From Rhodococcus globerulus NBRC 14531 (lineage in GTDB: Bacteria > Actinomycetota > Actinomycetes > Mycobacteriales > Mycobacteriaceae), in assembly GCF_001894805.1 (NCBI RefSeq), contig NZ_BCWX01000002.1, forward strand, positions 186,001-250,000: a stretch of 64,000 nt of DNA, written 5' to 3'. This document shows, piece after piece, positions 47,795 through 57,358 of the stretch. Positions within the stretch are counted from its first letter, which is position 1. Every line of letters begins with the position of its first letter. The position numbers were made by a program, and so were the translations under genes. The notes under the pieces are model-generated. The model saw only the letters and a list, made by a program, of their open reading frames with translations, was not told where the DNA came from and searched no databases.

Positions 47795-48523
47795 CTTCTT
47801 GCCGAACTTCAGCTTCCAGGGAACCAGTGCCGATTCGAGCTGAACAGCCAGGCTCATCTTCGAGACGCCGTCGGTGCGCTCCTCGAAACGGATGGGGGTT
47901 TCGGCGATCTTCATGCCGCGCTGCACAACTCGGTAGTTCATCTCGACCTGGAAGGCGTAGCCGTTGCTCTGCACCGACTCGACGTCGATGGCGCGCAACG
48001 TCTTTGCGTGCCACGCCTTGAATCCGGCGGTGGCGTCCTTGACGTGCAGCCGAAGGATTGCGTTGACGTAGAAGTTGGCCCATGCCGACAGTGCCTTGCG
48101 GTGCCACGGCCAGTCGCCGGCCACGGCGCCGCCCTCGACGTAGCGCGAACCGAGCACCACCGCAGCGTCGGTTGTGGTGAGGATCTCGATCATGGCGGGG
48201 ATCACTTCGGACGGATGAGACAGGTCCGCGTCCATCTGAATGACGATGTCGGCGTTCTCGGCGAGGGCCCGCGTCATTCCGGCGACGTACGCGCGGCCGA
48301 GTCCGTCCTTGGCGGTGCGATGCAGAACACCCACCGGGATGGGGCCGTCGATGCCGAGCTTGTCAGCTACCTCGCCGGTTCCGTCGGGGGAGTTGTCGTC
48401 CACCACGAGTACTGCCAGGTTCGGGATCTTCAATGCGGCGAGACGATCGACGAGCTTGGGCAGGTTTTCACGCTCGTTGTACGTGGGTACCACGACGGTA
48501 ATCTGCGGAGCGACGTTGTTCAT
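47786..48523 (-). CDS. ppm1: Polyprenol monophosphomannose synthase (GT2)
   Basis: 245 residues. GT-A fold: VVVPTYNERENLPKLVDRL, VDDNSPDGTGEVAD, metal-binding DAD at 98-100 and LGSRYVEGG. It transfers mannose from GDP-mannose to polyprenyl phosphate, the donor for lipomannan and lipoarabinomannan synthesis. No membrane domain or fused acyltransferase is present; in M. tuberculosis the synthase is fused to Lnt, here it stands alone. Confidence 0.92.
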   Translation of the reverse strand: MNNVAPQITVVVPTYNERENLPKLVDRLAALKIPNLAVLVVDDNSPDGTGEVADKLGIDGPIPVGVLHRTAKDGLGRAYVAGMTRALAENADIVIQMDADLSHPSEVIPAMIEILTTTDAAVVLGSRYVEGGAVAGDWPWHRKALSAWANFYVNAILRLHVKDATAGFKAWHAKTLRAIDVESVQSNGYAFQVEMNYRVVQRGMKIAETPIRFEERTDGVSKMSLAVQLESALVPWKLKFGKKSL

Positions 48524-48622
48524 AACACCTTCGTATGATCTGTGATCCCGACTTGCCGGATGAAGCGTACGACGAGGTCGGTCGCGAACAAAGTCAGAAT
48601 TTTACTACCTCGGGTAGTTGAC

Positions 48623-50704
48623 TCAGAACCGGCCGCCGCCGCCACCGCCGCGACTGCCGCGTCCTCCACCGCCGCCGCCGAACCCGCCGCCGCCGAATCC
48701 GCCGCCCCGGCCGCTGCTGCTCGGACCGCCGTACGAACGCGGTCCACCGCCGCCGCCACGGAGAACGCTGTTGATCAGGATGCCGCCGAGAATGGCGCCT
48801 GCCGCGTTGCCGCCGCCGCCGCTGCCGCCGCGGGGACGCTGGTTTGCCTCCCATGTGCTGACGTCGCTCTGGGCCGCCCGCAGAGCATGAGTGGCCAGCG
48901 TCGTTGCAGCCTGCGCGTGCTGCAGAGCCGTCGACGGATCGGTGCCCTGCAACTGCTGAGCTGCCTGCAGATGGCGCTGCGCCTCGGCGTAGCGGGTGCG
49001 GGCATCGGCGCCGATGACGCCGCGTCGCGTATTGAGGAAATCGCCGGCAGCAGTGACCTGTGCCTGGGCCGCCAGGATGTCCTGCGCGAGGCGCTGCTGC
49101 GCCCGTTCGAGCTGTTGCTTCTGCTCCTGAGCCTCCGCGAGCAATGCGTCGAGCTGTGCGTCGGCGGCCACAATCTGGTTGAAGGCGCCGAGTGGATCAC
49201 TGTCCTTCGATGTCTGTGCGTGAGCCAACGCGGCTTGTGCACCAGCCTTGGCGGCGGCCAATCGATCGCCGCCCTGGGCCAGGTAGGCGTCGGCAGCGGT
49301 GATGCCCTGCTGAACGTCGTCCATCGCGGCGGGGAGGGTAGCGATAGCGTTGCGGATGTCGTCTGCCGCGTGATCCACGGCGTCGAGAAGTTTGCGAGCC
49401 TGGTCCAGTGCCGCCTCCGCGGTCCGAATCGCTGTGACGGCGGCGCCCTGCTTACCGGCGGGCAAGGCAACGGCGTCGCGGCCCTGCTCGATGGATTGCT
49501 CGGCCAGAGTCAAGCGTTCTCCGGCCATGGTGACGTTGCCGGCGACCGGCGCCAGGGTCGGAGCGGGGAACTGGTTCTTCAGCTCGTTCAGGATCTTCTC
49601 GGACTCCGGCAGACGCACGCTGACGGCGACAACAGTCTGAGTCAGGGCATCGAGGCGAGCGGGCGCGTTGATGAGAAGATCACGCATCGTGTCGAACTCG
49701 TCGACCCGCGCATCGAGTTCCTGATCGGCACGGCCACACGAGGAAATGATGTCGATGAGCATCTGGCGCCGCTGCTCGGGTGACTCCGGGATAGCGTCGT
49801 CGAGTTTCTGCCTGATGCCGAAGGCTCCGGCGAGTGTCGCCTTGGCCTTGTCGAAAGCCTGGGCAAACGGCGCGACGGCCGCATCACCGAATTCGCTCCG
49901 CGCCAGTTCGAGTTCTTCCTGACTCGACGCGATGGCGTTGTCGGTCTCGACGAGAATGGCCTGAGCTCGCTCGTCCAGCGTCGGCAAGGGAAGTGCGTTC
50001 AAGGCGGCGATGTCGTCGGGTGCGATGTTCTTCGCGGCCTCGAGGCTGGCCTTGTCTCGATCGCTCTTCCGCTTGCGTGAGTACAGAACCACTCCACCGG
50101 TTCCGACGATGACCGCGCCGCCGCCGATGAGGAGTGTGCTTACGGACATGCCGCCGCTCTTGGCGTTTGCGTCACCGAGCGCGCCGGCGGTGGCAATGGC
50201 GGCTCCTGCCCAATCGCCGTCGGCGAGAGCAGGTTCCGTCGCGTCGGACTTGATGGAGTCGATGTCGGATTGTGTGATGTTTGTCAGTCCGGGCGGCACG
50301 TCGAGGTAGTAGGCGCCTTCCGTGGTCGCGACGGCAAGCAGGACGTCGGTGCCGCTGAGAGTGGATTTCGTTGCTGTCTGATCGGCCCACGCCTGGCCAC
50401 CCATCTCGTTGAAGTCGGGGACAAACGCAACCCACAGATCGATCTGATGGTCTTCGCTGAGTTGGTCGAGCGCAGCTTGGATGTCCTCCTTCTGGCCGTC
50501 GTTGAGTACGCCAGAGGTATCGGTGATCTGGTTGGGAAGGACCAACGGCGGATCAGCCGACGCAGTGGCAGGACTGAAGATCAATGCCAGGATCGCGAAG
50601 ATCGCCGCAACGGCGCTCGCGCTTCCCCAACGCCGGATCGGCCGGACGAATGCCCGGTCGTGGTCTGCTGGAGACGACTGCTCGATGTGTGCTGCGAAGG
50701 CCAT
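48623..50704 (-). CDS. TPM-domain membrane protein with coiled coil and Gly-rich tail
   Basis: 693 residues. A hydrophobic segment/signal at about 30-50 is followed by a TPM domain (55-180: ITDTSGVLNDGQKEDIQAALDQL...) facing outside, a TM helix (about 190-210), and a long Ala/Gln-rich helical cytosolic region (about 215-640). The C-terminus is almost pure Gly/Arg/Ser ([18 protein letters not shown]), as in Rv2345 of M. tuberculosis. Function unknown; TPM domains occur in membrane-stress proteins and PSII repair factors. The Gly-rich tail resembles RGG low-complexity sequence. Confidence 0.88.
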   Translation of the reverse strand: MAFAAHIEQSSPADHDRAFVRPIRRWGSASAVAAIFAILALIFSPATASADPPLVLPNQITDTSGVLNDGQKEDIQAALDQLSEDHQIDLWVAFVPDFNEMGGQAWADQTATKSTLSGTDVLLAVATTEGAYYLDVPPGLTNITQSDIDSIKSDATEPALADGDWAGAAIATAGALGDANAKSGGMSVSTLLIGGGAVIVGTGGVVLYSRKRKSDRDKASLEAAKNIAPDDIAALNALPLPTLDERAQAILVETDNAIASSQEELELARSEFGDAAVAPFAQAFDKAKATLAGAFGIRQKLDDAIPESPEQRRQMLIDIISSCGRADQELDARVDEFDTMRDLLINAPARLDALTQTVVAVSVRLPESEKILNELKNQFPAPTLAPVAGNVTMAGERLTLAEQSIEQGRDAVALPAGKQGAAVTAIRTAEAALDQARKLLDAVDHAADDIRNAIATLPAAMDDVQQGITAADAYLAQGGDRLAAAKAGAQAALAHAQTSKDSDPLGAFNQIVAADAQLDALLAEAQEQKQQLERAQQRLAQDILAAQAQVTAAGDFLNTRRGVIGADARTRYAEAQRHLQAAQQLQGTDPSTALQHAQAATTLATHALRAAQSDVSTWEANQRPRGGSGGGGNAAGAILGGILINSVLRGGGGGPRSYGGPSSSGRGGGFGGGGFGGGGGGRGSRGGGGGGRF

Positions 50705-50773
50705 GACGCAAATCTAACCGTTATGGCGCGTCGGCAGCGCGGGGGAGCGATCAGGGCTGGCACAATTGCGGGA

Positions 50774-51466
50774 GTGAAACCAGCTTTCGGCAACCGCTCC
50801 CGCAACTCTGCGCCCTCCGGGGCTGGCGGCGGCTTCGGCGAAGGTCTGGCTCGATGGACCCGACGCCTCATCGCCGGGGCTCTACTGATGACCTTCGTCT
50901 TGATCGGCGGAACCGCCGTCCGGGTCTGGCAGGTTGCGCGGATCGACGACACGACACCAGCCGACGCGATTGTTGTTCTCGGAGCCGCTCAGTATTCGGG
51001 AACTCCGTCGTCGGTGTTCGAAGCCAGGCTCGAGCAGGCGTACAAGCTGTACAAGCGTGGGGTAGCACCGCAGATCATCACCGTCGGCGGTAAGCAGGAG
51101 GGTGACGAGTACACCGAAGCCGCGTCCGGAAAGATGTATCTCACCGACCGCGGGATTCCGTCGAGTGCGATTACCGCCGTCGAAACCGGCTCGGACACCC
51201 TGCTGAGCATTGATGCCGTCAGTGACGAAATGGCTTCGCAGGGAATCAATTCCGCAGTTCTGGTCAGTGACCCGTGGCATTCCCTGCGCACTCGAACCAT
51301 GGCCCGCGACACCGGCCTCGAAGCCTGGACCGCGCCCACCAGACAAGGGCCGGCCGTGTTCACCCGCGAATCCCAACTGCATGGCATCGCGCGCGAAACC
51401 GGCGCTCTGCTCTGGTACCAACTGACGCACTTCTCCGCTGATTTTCCCTACACGGCAGGGCAATAG
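50774..51466 (+). CDS. YdcF/SanA-family membrane-anchored protein (DUF218)
   Basis: 230 residues from GTG 50774; ATG 50723 upstream is also possible. One N-terminal TM ([19 protein letters not shown]), then DUF218: [79 protein letters not shown]. SanA/ElyC-like proteins act in envelope integrity or lipid-carrier metabolism. Followed 11 bp later by dgt. Confidence 0.88.
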   Translation: MKPAFGNRSRNSAPSGAGGGFGEGLARWTRRLIAGALLMTFVLIGGTAVRVWQVARIDDTTPADAIVVLGAAQYSGTPSSVFEARLEQAYKLYKRGVAPQIITVGGKQEGDEYTEAASGKMYLTDRGIPSSAITAVETGSDTLLSIDAVSDEMASQGINSAVLVSDPWHSLRTRTMARDTGLEAWTAPTRQGPAVFTRESQLHGIARETGALLWYQLTHFSADFPYTAGQ

Positions 51467-51477
51467 GAACAACCGAC

Positions 51478-52776
51478 ATGACGGCACACACCACGTACGG
51501 CGGCGGAACCTATTCCGAGCACGATCTGGAGCGCCGCATTGTCGAGGCGCCGAAGCGAGCGGGATTGCCCGGAACTCAGATTGCCGCCGCCCAACATCGA
51601 TCCGACTTCTCGCGGGATCGCGCTCGCGTGCAGCACTCCGCGGCGCTACGACGCCTGGCCGACAAAACCCAGGTAGTCGGTCCTCGCGATGGTGACACCC
51701 CGCGTACCCGGCTCACGCACTCGATGGAAGTTGCGCAGATCGGTCGCGGTATCGCCGACGGCCTCGGCTGTGATCCCGATCTCGTAGACCTCGCCGGTTT
51801 GGCCCACGACATCGGGCACCCTCCGTACGGGCACAACGGTGAGAAGGCACTCGACGAGGTCGCGAAAGACTGCGGCGGGTTCGAAGGCAACGCCCAGAAC
51901 CTGCGCATCCTCACGAGCCTCGAACCCAAGATCTTGGGGCCAGGCGGACGCAGTGCCGGACTCAACCTCACCCGGGCTTCCCTCGACGCCGCGATCAAAT
52001 ATCCGTGGACCAGGCCGGAACCCGGAGCCAAGTTCGGCGCCTACGACGATGACGCCGATGTGTTGGCCTGGGTCCGCGACGGAGCGCCCGGGCGTCGGCA
52101 AGCATTGGAAGCTCAGGTCATGGACTGGGCCGACGACGTCGCCTATTCGGTGCACGACGTCGAGGACGGCGTGATCGCCGGCCGTATCGACCTTCGGTCA
52201 CTGGCCGATCCGAGCGAGCAACGGGCACTCGCCGAGTTGGGTGCCTCGGAGTTTCGCGGCCTGGTGATCGACGATCTGATCGACGCTGCGCAGCGGTTGT
52301 CGGAACTGCCCGTCGTGCAGAGCGTCGGCAGCTACGACGGGACCCTGAACAGTTCCGTGGCATTGAAAAACCTGACCAGCGAATTGGTCGGACGCTTTGC
52401 GACGGCAGCCATCGCCCGCACCCGGCTGACCAACGGAGACCGGCCGCTGTCGCGGTACCAAGCAGACCTCGACATCCCCGAAGCGGTGGCATCCGAAGTA
52501 GCGCTGCTCAAAACCGTTGCGCTGTACTACGTGATGTCCGACAACGGGCACAAGGCCCGCCAAGACCGTCAACGTGACCGAGTTCATCGCGTCGCGGAAT
52601 GGCTGCTGGCAACCGCGCCCGCCGGATTGGACCCCATCTTGCTGCCTGCCTGGGAGCGAGCGGAAAACGATGCGGCGCGCACCCGAGTTGTCGTGGATCA
52701 GATCGCGTCGTACACGGAGAGTCGCCTAGAGCGGGTCGACAAAGCCAGCCTCGGCGCGCAGGCCAGTTGGGGCTGA
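51478..52776 (+). CDS. dgt: Deoxyguanosinetriphosphate triphosphohydrolase-like HD protein
   Basis: 432 residues. HD metal site: H81 ([18 protein letters not shown]), H110-D111 ([17 protein letters not shown]), and a distal Asp in [16 protein letters not shown]. It cleaves dNTPs to deoxynucleosides and triphosphate and controls nucleotide pools. The dgt-dnaG neighbourhood is conserved with M. tuberculosis. Confidence 0.94.
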   Translation: MTAHTTYGGGTYSEHDLERRIVEAPKRAGLPGTQIAAAQHRSDFSRDRARVQHSAALRRLADKTQVVGPRDGDTPRTRLTHSMEVAQIGRGIADGLGCDPDLVDLAGLAHDIGHPPYGHNGEKALDEVAKDCGGFEGNAQNLRILTSLEPKILGPGGRSAGLNLTRASLDAAIKYPWTRPEPGAKFGAYDDDADVLAWVRDGAPGRRQALEAQVMDWADDVAYSVHDVEDGVIAGRIDLRSLADPSEQRALAELGASEFRGLVIDDLIDAAQRLSELPVVQSVGSYDGTLNSSVALKNLTSELVGRFATAAIARTRLTNGDRPLSRYQADLDIPEAVASEVALLKTVALYYVMSDNGHKARQDRQRDRVHRVAEWLLATAPAGLDPILLPAWERAENDAARTRVVVDQIASYTESRLERVDKASLGAQASWG

Positions 52777-52780
52777 CTGC

Positions 52781-53296
52781 TCAACTCGACGGCGTTTGCG
52801 TCAGCGCCCATTCTGCGACCCTGCGCGCACTCTCGGCTTCGCTGAGGTCCTCGACGCGCGTCATGATGGACCAACGCACGCCGAAGGGGTCGCGGATCGA
52901 GGCAAACCGGTCGCCCGAGACGAACGTGCTTACCGATTCACGAACGGTCGCGCCGGCTTGTACTGCGCGCTCGACGACGGCGTCGACATCTGAGCAGTAC
53001 AGGCCCATCGAGTAGGAGTCGGCGTCGCCGGAAGGTGCCTCGACGAGGCCGTAATCGGGGTTGGGTTCGCCGAGTTGGAGCCGACCGTTTCCGAAATCGA
53101 GGTCGGCGTGGACGACGACGCCGCTGAACTCGGTGATGTCGACGACGCGTGCGCCGTACACCGACCGGTAAAATTCAATCGCGTCGGCGGCTCCCTTGAT
53201 CGCCAGAAACGGGGTCAAGCTCGTCGAGCCGTGCGGGATGCCGTCTGTTGTGTGCTCGCCGGTCACGCCCTGCTGGGAAATGCTGTCTGCGTTCAT
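52781..53296 (-). CDS. VOC/glyoxalase-like protein (PhnB type)
   Basis: 171 residues. SLTPFLAIKGAADAIEFYRSVYGARVVDITE, LQLGEPNPDYGLV, GLYCSDVDAVVERAVQAGATV and DRFASIRDPFGVRWSIMTRVEDLS give the beta-alpha-beta VOC pattern with PhnB-like ending. It may bind a metal and a small molecule. Divergent from an AraC regulator that could control it. Confidence 0.88.
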   Translation of the reverse strand: MNADSISQQGVTGEHTTDGIPHGSTSLTPFLAIKGAADAIEFYRSVYGARVVDITEFSGVVVHADLDFGNGRLQLGEPNPDYGLVEAPSGDADSYSMGLYCSDVDAVVERAVQAGATVRESVSTFVSGDRFASIRDPFGVRWSIMTRVEDLSEAESARRVAEWALTQTPSS

Positions 53297-53363
53297 GAAA
53301 CGAAGGTAGCGCCGTCAGATGGGCTGTGGCTTGAAGATTTGCGACGAACGAGGAGGACGGCAG

Positions 53364-54158
53364 TTGGTCACGCCCAATGACAGTCGCGGGATTCTGTACC
53401 CGACCAAACTCCCGACGTTCCACCGCGAGCCGGCCGACGCCTCGTTGGAAGGGCGTATCCGCTGGTTCTGGATTCCGCGATGGCAGCTGGCGCCCGGCCG
53501 AACTGTCCGACAGGAAGTGCTGCCGTTCCCCGCTTCCAATCTCGTGGTCGAACCCGGCGGGGTGTCCCTGGTCGGCCCGTCGACAGGGGCGTCGCACCGT
53601 GACCTGTCCGGCAGTGGCTGGGCGGTGGGTGCGCTGTTGCGGCCGGCGGGTCTCGCGTCGTTGCGCGCTGATCCGCAGACCATCCAGAACACCGAAGTGC
53701 AGATCGCCGCGCCGGACTTGCATGAGGCAGTGATGTCGGCGATGGGTGAGGCTGACCACGAGGTGGGTAGGCAGCGTGCGATTGCGGCTTTCTCCGAGTG
53801 GGCGGCCGATCACATTGCGCCGGACGACGAGAGTGGTCGACAGGCAAATGCCATGGAAGACCTGATCGCTTCGGATCGGACAGTGATCCGTGTCGGTGAT
53901 ATCGCCGAACTTCTCGGCACCTCTGTCCGTGGTGTTCAACGCCTTGCCCAGCGATACGTCGGGTTGCCGCCCTTGGCAATCATTCGACGCTACCGACTTC
54001 AGGAAGCCGCACAACGGCTACGCGAAGATCCGTCGGTGAAGATCGCGCAAGTGGCGGCCGATCTCGGTTACGCAGACCACGCCCACCTGTCCGCCGACTT
54101 CCGCAACGTCCTCGGTTTCACACCGAACTCCTACCGCCAGGCTCCAGACCACCCGTGA
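53364..54158 (+). CDS. AraC-family transcriptional regulator
   Basis: 264 residues from TTG 53364, chosen because AGGAGG (53351-53356) is 7 nt upstream; ATG 53319 is an alternative. The N-terminal sensor domain (GILYPTKLPTFHREPA...) resembles DUF6597. The C-terminal double HTH is RVGDIAELLGTSVRGVQRLAQRYVGLPPLAIIRRYRLQEAAQRL and KIAQVAADLGYADHAHLSADFRNVLGFTPNSYR. Ligand unknown. Confidence 0.9.
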   Translation: MVTPNDSRGILYPTKLPTFHREPADASLEGRIRWFWIPRWQLAPGRTVRQEVLPFPASNLVVEPGGVSLVGPSTGASHRDLSGSGWAVGALLRPAGLASLRADPQTIQNTEVQIAAPDLHEAVMSAMGEADHEVGRQRAIAAFSEWAADHIAPDDESGRQANAMEDLIASDRTVIRVGDIAELLGTSVRGVQRLAQRYVGLPPLAIIRRYRLQEAAQRLREDPSVKIAQVAADLGYADHAHLSADFRNVLGFTPNSYRQAPDHP

Positions 54159-54194
54159 CGAACTTGCCGTGTCAAGCGCAGTTCGTGGACCGCC

Positions 54195-54208
54195 TAGACT
54201 GACATACG
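54195..54208 (+). promoter_or_regulatory. Putative leaderless promoter of dnaG
   Basis: TAGACT at 54195-54200 is a good actinobacterial -10 and lies 7 bp before the GTG start at 54208, with no ribosome-binding site between. Transcription would begin at or next to the start codon, giving a leaderless mRNA. The -35 is not clear. Confidence 0.5.
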
Positions 54209-56127
54209 TGGCGGGCCGAATTTCTGACAGAGACATCGCGGCCATTCGCGAACGCACACGCATCGAAGACATCGTCGGTGAATACGTCTCGCTCAAGCGT
54301 GCGGGTGGCGACTCCATCAAGGGGCTGTGCCCGTTCCACGACGAGAAGTCGCCGTCGTTCCACGTTCGCCCCAACCACGGGCTTTATCACTGCTTCGGCT
54401 GCGGTGAGGGCGGCGACGTCTACTCCTTCTTGCAGAAGATGGATCACATCAGTTTTGTCGAGGCTGTCGAGCAGTTGGCCGACCGGCTGAACTACTCGAT
54501 TTCCTACGAGGGCGGCGGTCCCTCGGTTCAGCGCGATCGCGGCACCCGTGCGCGCTTGATCGCGGCCAACGCGGCAGCGCAGGAGTTCTATGCGGCGCGC
54601 CTGCGGGAGCCAGACGCCCAAGCTGCGCGCGACTACCTCACCGAGCGGAATTTCGACGGCGCTGCGGCCTTGCAGTTCGGCTGCGGCTACGCCCCCGAAG
54701 GCTGGGACACACTCACAAAGCACTTGATGGCCAAGGGATTCGAGTTCAAGGAGCTCGAAGCCGCCGGCCTGGCCAAGGAGGGGCGACGCGGCCCGATCGA
54801 CCGTTTCCATCGTCGACTCCTGTGGCCCATCCGGAGCGTTGCCGGCGACGTAATCGGCTTCGGTGCCCGCAAACTTTTCGACGACGACACCATGCCAGGC
54901 AAGTACGTCAACACCCCGGAAACCATCCTGTACAAGAAGTCTCAGGTCTTGTTCGGCCTCGATCTCGCGAAACGCGACATCGCCAAGGGGCATCAGGCTG
55001 TGGTGGTCGAGGGGTACACCGACGTCATGGCGATGCATCTGGCCGGCGTCAAGACCGCTGTCGCGTCGTGTGGCACCGCATTCGGCGAGGAACACCTCGC
55101 GATGCTGCGCCGACTCCTGATGGACGACAGCTACTTTCGCGGCGAAATCATCTACACCTTCGACGGCGATGCCGCGGGGCAAGCTGCCGCGATGAAGGCT
55201 TTCGAAGGTGATCAGAAGATGGCCGGGCAGACGTTTGTTGCCGTCGCACCCGACGGAATGGACCCGTGCGATCTTCGGCTGGCGTCGGGCGACGCCGCAG
55301 TCCGCGACCTCGTGGCGAGGCGAACCCCGATGTTCGAGTTCGTGGTCAAGTCGATACTCACCGAGCATGATCTCGACACAGCGGAAGGTCGCGTCGAGGC
55401 TTTGCGTCGTACCGTTCCCGTCGTCGCGCAGATCAAGGAATCGACTCTGCGTGACAGTTACGCCAACCTGCTGTGCGGATGGGTCGGGTGGGACGACCTG
55501 CCGTCCGTGCGTCGACGTGTCCGTGACGAAGCTCGCAAACGCGCGTCCACCCGTGGTTCTTCACCCGCCCCGAAGCGTCGTCAGGTCATTCCGGAGCCGA
55601 GCGACGACGCCCTTGCCCTCCCGATCGGCATCTCACGGCCCCGGCCCAACGACCCGGGGCTGTCCACGCAGCGAGCGGTGCTCAAAGCGGCCCTACAGTA
55701 CCCAGGGATCGCCGGAACGGTGTTCGACTCACTGCCCGTCGAGACGTTCACTCATCCCGCCTACGTGGCAATCAGGCAGTCGATGTCCGACGCCGGCGGC
55801 ACCAGCAAGGGCTTCGGCGGCGCCGAATGGATCGAGGTTGTCACCAAGGGAGTCGAAGATGTGACAGTTGCCTCAGTGATCTCCGAACTTGCCGTCGAAC
55901 CGATGCCATGTGACGAGGACACAGTTCCCCGCTACATCAGCGGCGTGCTCGCGCGACTGCAGGAGGCTTGGGTCGGCGAACAGGTCGCAGACCTCAAATC
56001 GAAACTGCAGCGCATCTCACCCGCCGCAGCACCGGACGAGTACAACTCGCTGTTCGGCGACCTCGTCGCCCTCGAGCAGTACCGCCGACAGCTGCGTGAG
56101 CAAGCCGTCGGCGACAACAGCGTCTGA
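54208..56127 (+). CDS. dnaG: DNA primase
   Basis: 639 residues from GTG 54208. CHC2 zinc finger: C41, H44, C62, C65 (CPFH...HCFGC). The TOPRIM core has VVVEGYTDVMAMHLAG and IIYTFDGDAAGQAA. The C-terminal third is the DnaB-binding helical domain. It makes RNA primers for replication. Its stop directly abuts the stop of the convergent small gene at 56128. Confidence 0.96.
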   Translation: MAGRISDRDIAAIRERTRIEDIVGEYVSLKRAGGDSIKGLCPFHDEKSPSFHVRPNHGLYHCFGCGEGGDVYSFLQKMDHISFVEAVEQLADRLNYSISYEGGGPSVQRDRGTRARLIAANAAAQEFYAARLREPDAQAARDYLTERNFDGAAALQFGCGYAPEGWDTLTKHLMAKGFEFKELEAAGLAKEGRRGPIDRFHRRLLWPIRSVAGDVIGFGARKLFDDDTMPGKYVNTPETILYKKSQVLFGLDLAKRDIAKGHQAVVVEGYTDVMAMHLAGVKTAVASCGTAFGEEHLAMLRRLLMDDSYFRGEIIYTFDGDAAGQAAAMKAFEGDQKMAGQTFVAVAPDGMDPCDLRLASGDAAVRDLVARRTPMFEFVVKSILTEHDLDTAEGRVEALRRTVPVVAQIKESTLRDSYANLLCGWVGWDDLPSVRRRVRDEARKRASTRGSSPAPKRRQVIPEPSDDALALPIGISRPRPNDPGLSTQRAVLKAALQYPGIAGTVFDSLPVETFTHPAYVAIRQSMSDAGGTSKGFGGAEWIEVVTKGVEDVTVASVISELAVEPMPCDEDTVPRYISGVLARLQEAWVGEQVADLKSKLQRISPAAAPDEYNSLFGDLVALEQYRRQLREQAVGDNSV

Positions 56128-56379
56128 CTAGCGGTTCTTCTTCAACTGGTCATGAGGGATCAGGATCGTGGTTTCCTCGTTGATCGGCTTCATGGGCTCC
56201 AATTTCGGCTGCGTGCTGAGCGAATCAGCCAGCTTCTGACGCGACGCGTCGAGCACCTTCTTCGTGGCAGGACTGGTCGCCACCGCCTTCGCGGCCCGAC
56301 TGATCTGTTCGTACCGGGCCCGCCCTGCTTTCGTCCCCAGGACGTACCCAGCGGCAACACCGATTAACAAACGCATCAT
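56128..56379 (-). CDS. Small conserved actinobacterial protein next to dnaG
   Basis: 83 residues (or 82 from the second Met). It starts with a short hydrophobic segment, RLLIGVAAGYVLGTKAGRARYEQI, in the style of YtxH-like proteins (GxxxGxxxA, then RxRYEQ), followed by a charged helix and a Pro-rich tail. A similar gene (Rv2342) adjoins dnaG in M. tuberculosis, from memory. Possibly a membrane-anchored peptide; function unknown. Confidence 0.8.
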   Translation of the reverse strand: MMRLLIGVAAGYVLGTKAGRARYEQISRAAKAVATSPATKKVLDASRQKLADSLSTQPKLEPMKPINEETTILIPHDQLKKNR

Positions 56380-56445
56380 TCCTGCTTCCCTCCAGCACCG
56401 ATCGTCCTGACTCCATCCTGCCTGATGACTCGCTGGGCAGGCGAT

Positions 56446-56475
56446 TTGGTACTTCGGCGGTGGATTCGCTACAGT
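56446..56475 (+). promoter_or_regulatory. Putative promoter of tRNA-Asn
   Basis: TTGGTA (56446-56451), an 18-bp spacer and TACAGT (56470-56475), about 40 bp upstream of the mature tRNA. Close to a sigma-70-type consensus; not tested. Confidence 0.45.
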
Positions 56476-56515
56476 TTCTCAGGCAACGCCGGAACGGGCG
56501 AAGCGAGCAAGACAA

Positions 56516-56588
56516 TCCCCTGTAGCTCAATTGGCAGAGCTTCCGACTGTTAATCGGACGGTTGCTGGTTCGAGTCCAGCCGGGGGAG
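56516..56588 (+). tRNA. tRNA-Asn (GTT)
   Basis: 73 nt. The 7-bp acceptor stem (TCCCCTG with CGGGGGA, one G-T pair), D arm TAGCTCAATTGGCAGAGC, anticodon loop CTGTTAA with GTT at 56549-56551, and T arm GCTGG-TTCGAGT-CCAGC all fold. Discriminator G; CCA is not encoded. Lies next to dnaG as in M. tuberculosis. Confidence 0.96.
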
Positions 56589-56599
56589 CGTTCAGAAGA

Positions 56600-56637
56600 A
56601 TCCCTGATCCGCAGCAATGCGGATCAGGGATTTTTTT
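56600..56637 (+). terminator. Strong Rho-independent terminator after tRNA-Asn
   Basis: A perfect stem of 13 bp (arms 56600-56612 and 56619-56631, core TCCCTGATCCGC), a 6-nt loop and a run of seven T at 56631-56637. One of the few classical U-tract terminators in the window. The next 120 bp to 56758 hold nothing else that I can support. Confidence 0.93.
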
Positions 56638-56758
56638 GTTGCACGGTTATGTCGACGGCCTGTCACGGATTGTCACAAGTGATTTCTCGCGGCGGCGGCG
56701 TCTCAGCCCAAAACGCCCCCACCCTCGCAACGAGAGTGGGGGAGTCCTCGCTTCGAAG

Positions 56759-57175
56759 TTAAATCCTGTGACTTGCCTGGATATCGGCGAGCGCGTTGAT
56801 GCGACGCTGCAGATACCGGGTGTGAGACCCGAACCAGACGGGTGCCCACAACCAGGTCATCACTGGCGATACTTGCACCGGCGAGTTCATCATCCCGTGC
56901 GCCTGATTCAGTCGCTTCGCAGTGCGAGATAGGCCCAGCAGTCCGTAGAACGGAATTATTTGTGACCACCATCGAGTCCAGCCCTCGCGCTCACTGCCGG
57001 TGAAGGCTGCGAGTTCGCCGTTGATGCGGTCGTACCAGACGAGATAGTAGATCCCTAGCGTGATGCCGGTCAGCCACCACAGCCCCCATGCGCCCTGTTT
57101 CCTGATTGTCGCTTGCTGAGTCGTCGCTTGAATCCCCTGCTGCGTCACTACGCTGCCCTTCGAATATTTGCCCAC
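56759..57175 (-). CDS. DUF4234 membrane protein
   Basis: 138 residues. GAWGLWWLTGITLGIYYLVWYDRINGELAAF is the DUF4234 opening TM and motif. A second hydrophobic block (WSQIIPFYGLLGLSRTAKRLNQ) and WLWAPVWFGSHTRYLQRRINAL complete it. Function unknown. Confidence 0.85.
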   Translation of the reverse strand: MGKYSKGSVVTQQGIQATTQQATIRKQGAWGLWWLTGITLGIYYLVWYDRINGELAAFTGSEREGWTRWWSQIIPFYGLLGLSRTAKRLNQAHGMMNSPVQVSPVMTWLWAPVWFGSHTRYLQRRINALADIQASHRI

Positions 57176-57358
57176 GCGTTGCTCGGTGGGTGCTAGATGG
57201 TCATACCAGACAGGCCGGTCGTAAGGTGATCGAATGCCTAGCCCGATGTCAGGGGGTGAGAAACATTGGAGTTGGGCCGGTATTCACTGCGACGGTCGAT
57301 GCCGGGGAAGTTCTGTGCGACCAACGATGAATTCGAATATATGTGCGAAACTTTGAGC

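Noticed and set aside
48542..49783. 413-codon open frame antisense to the TPM-protein gene
   Set aside because: Its Ala-rich start is the reverse of the Gly-rich tail codons; no independent support.
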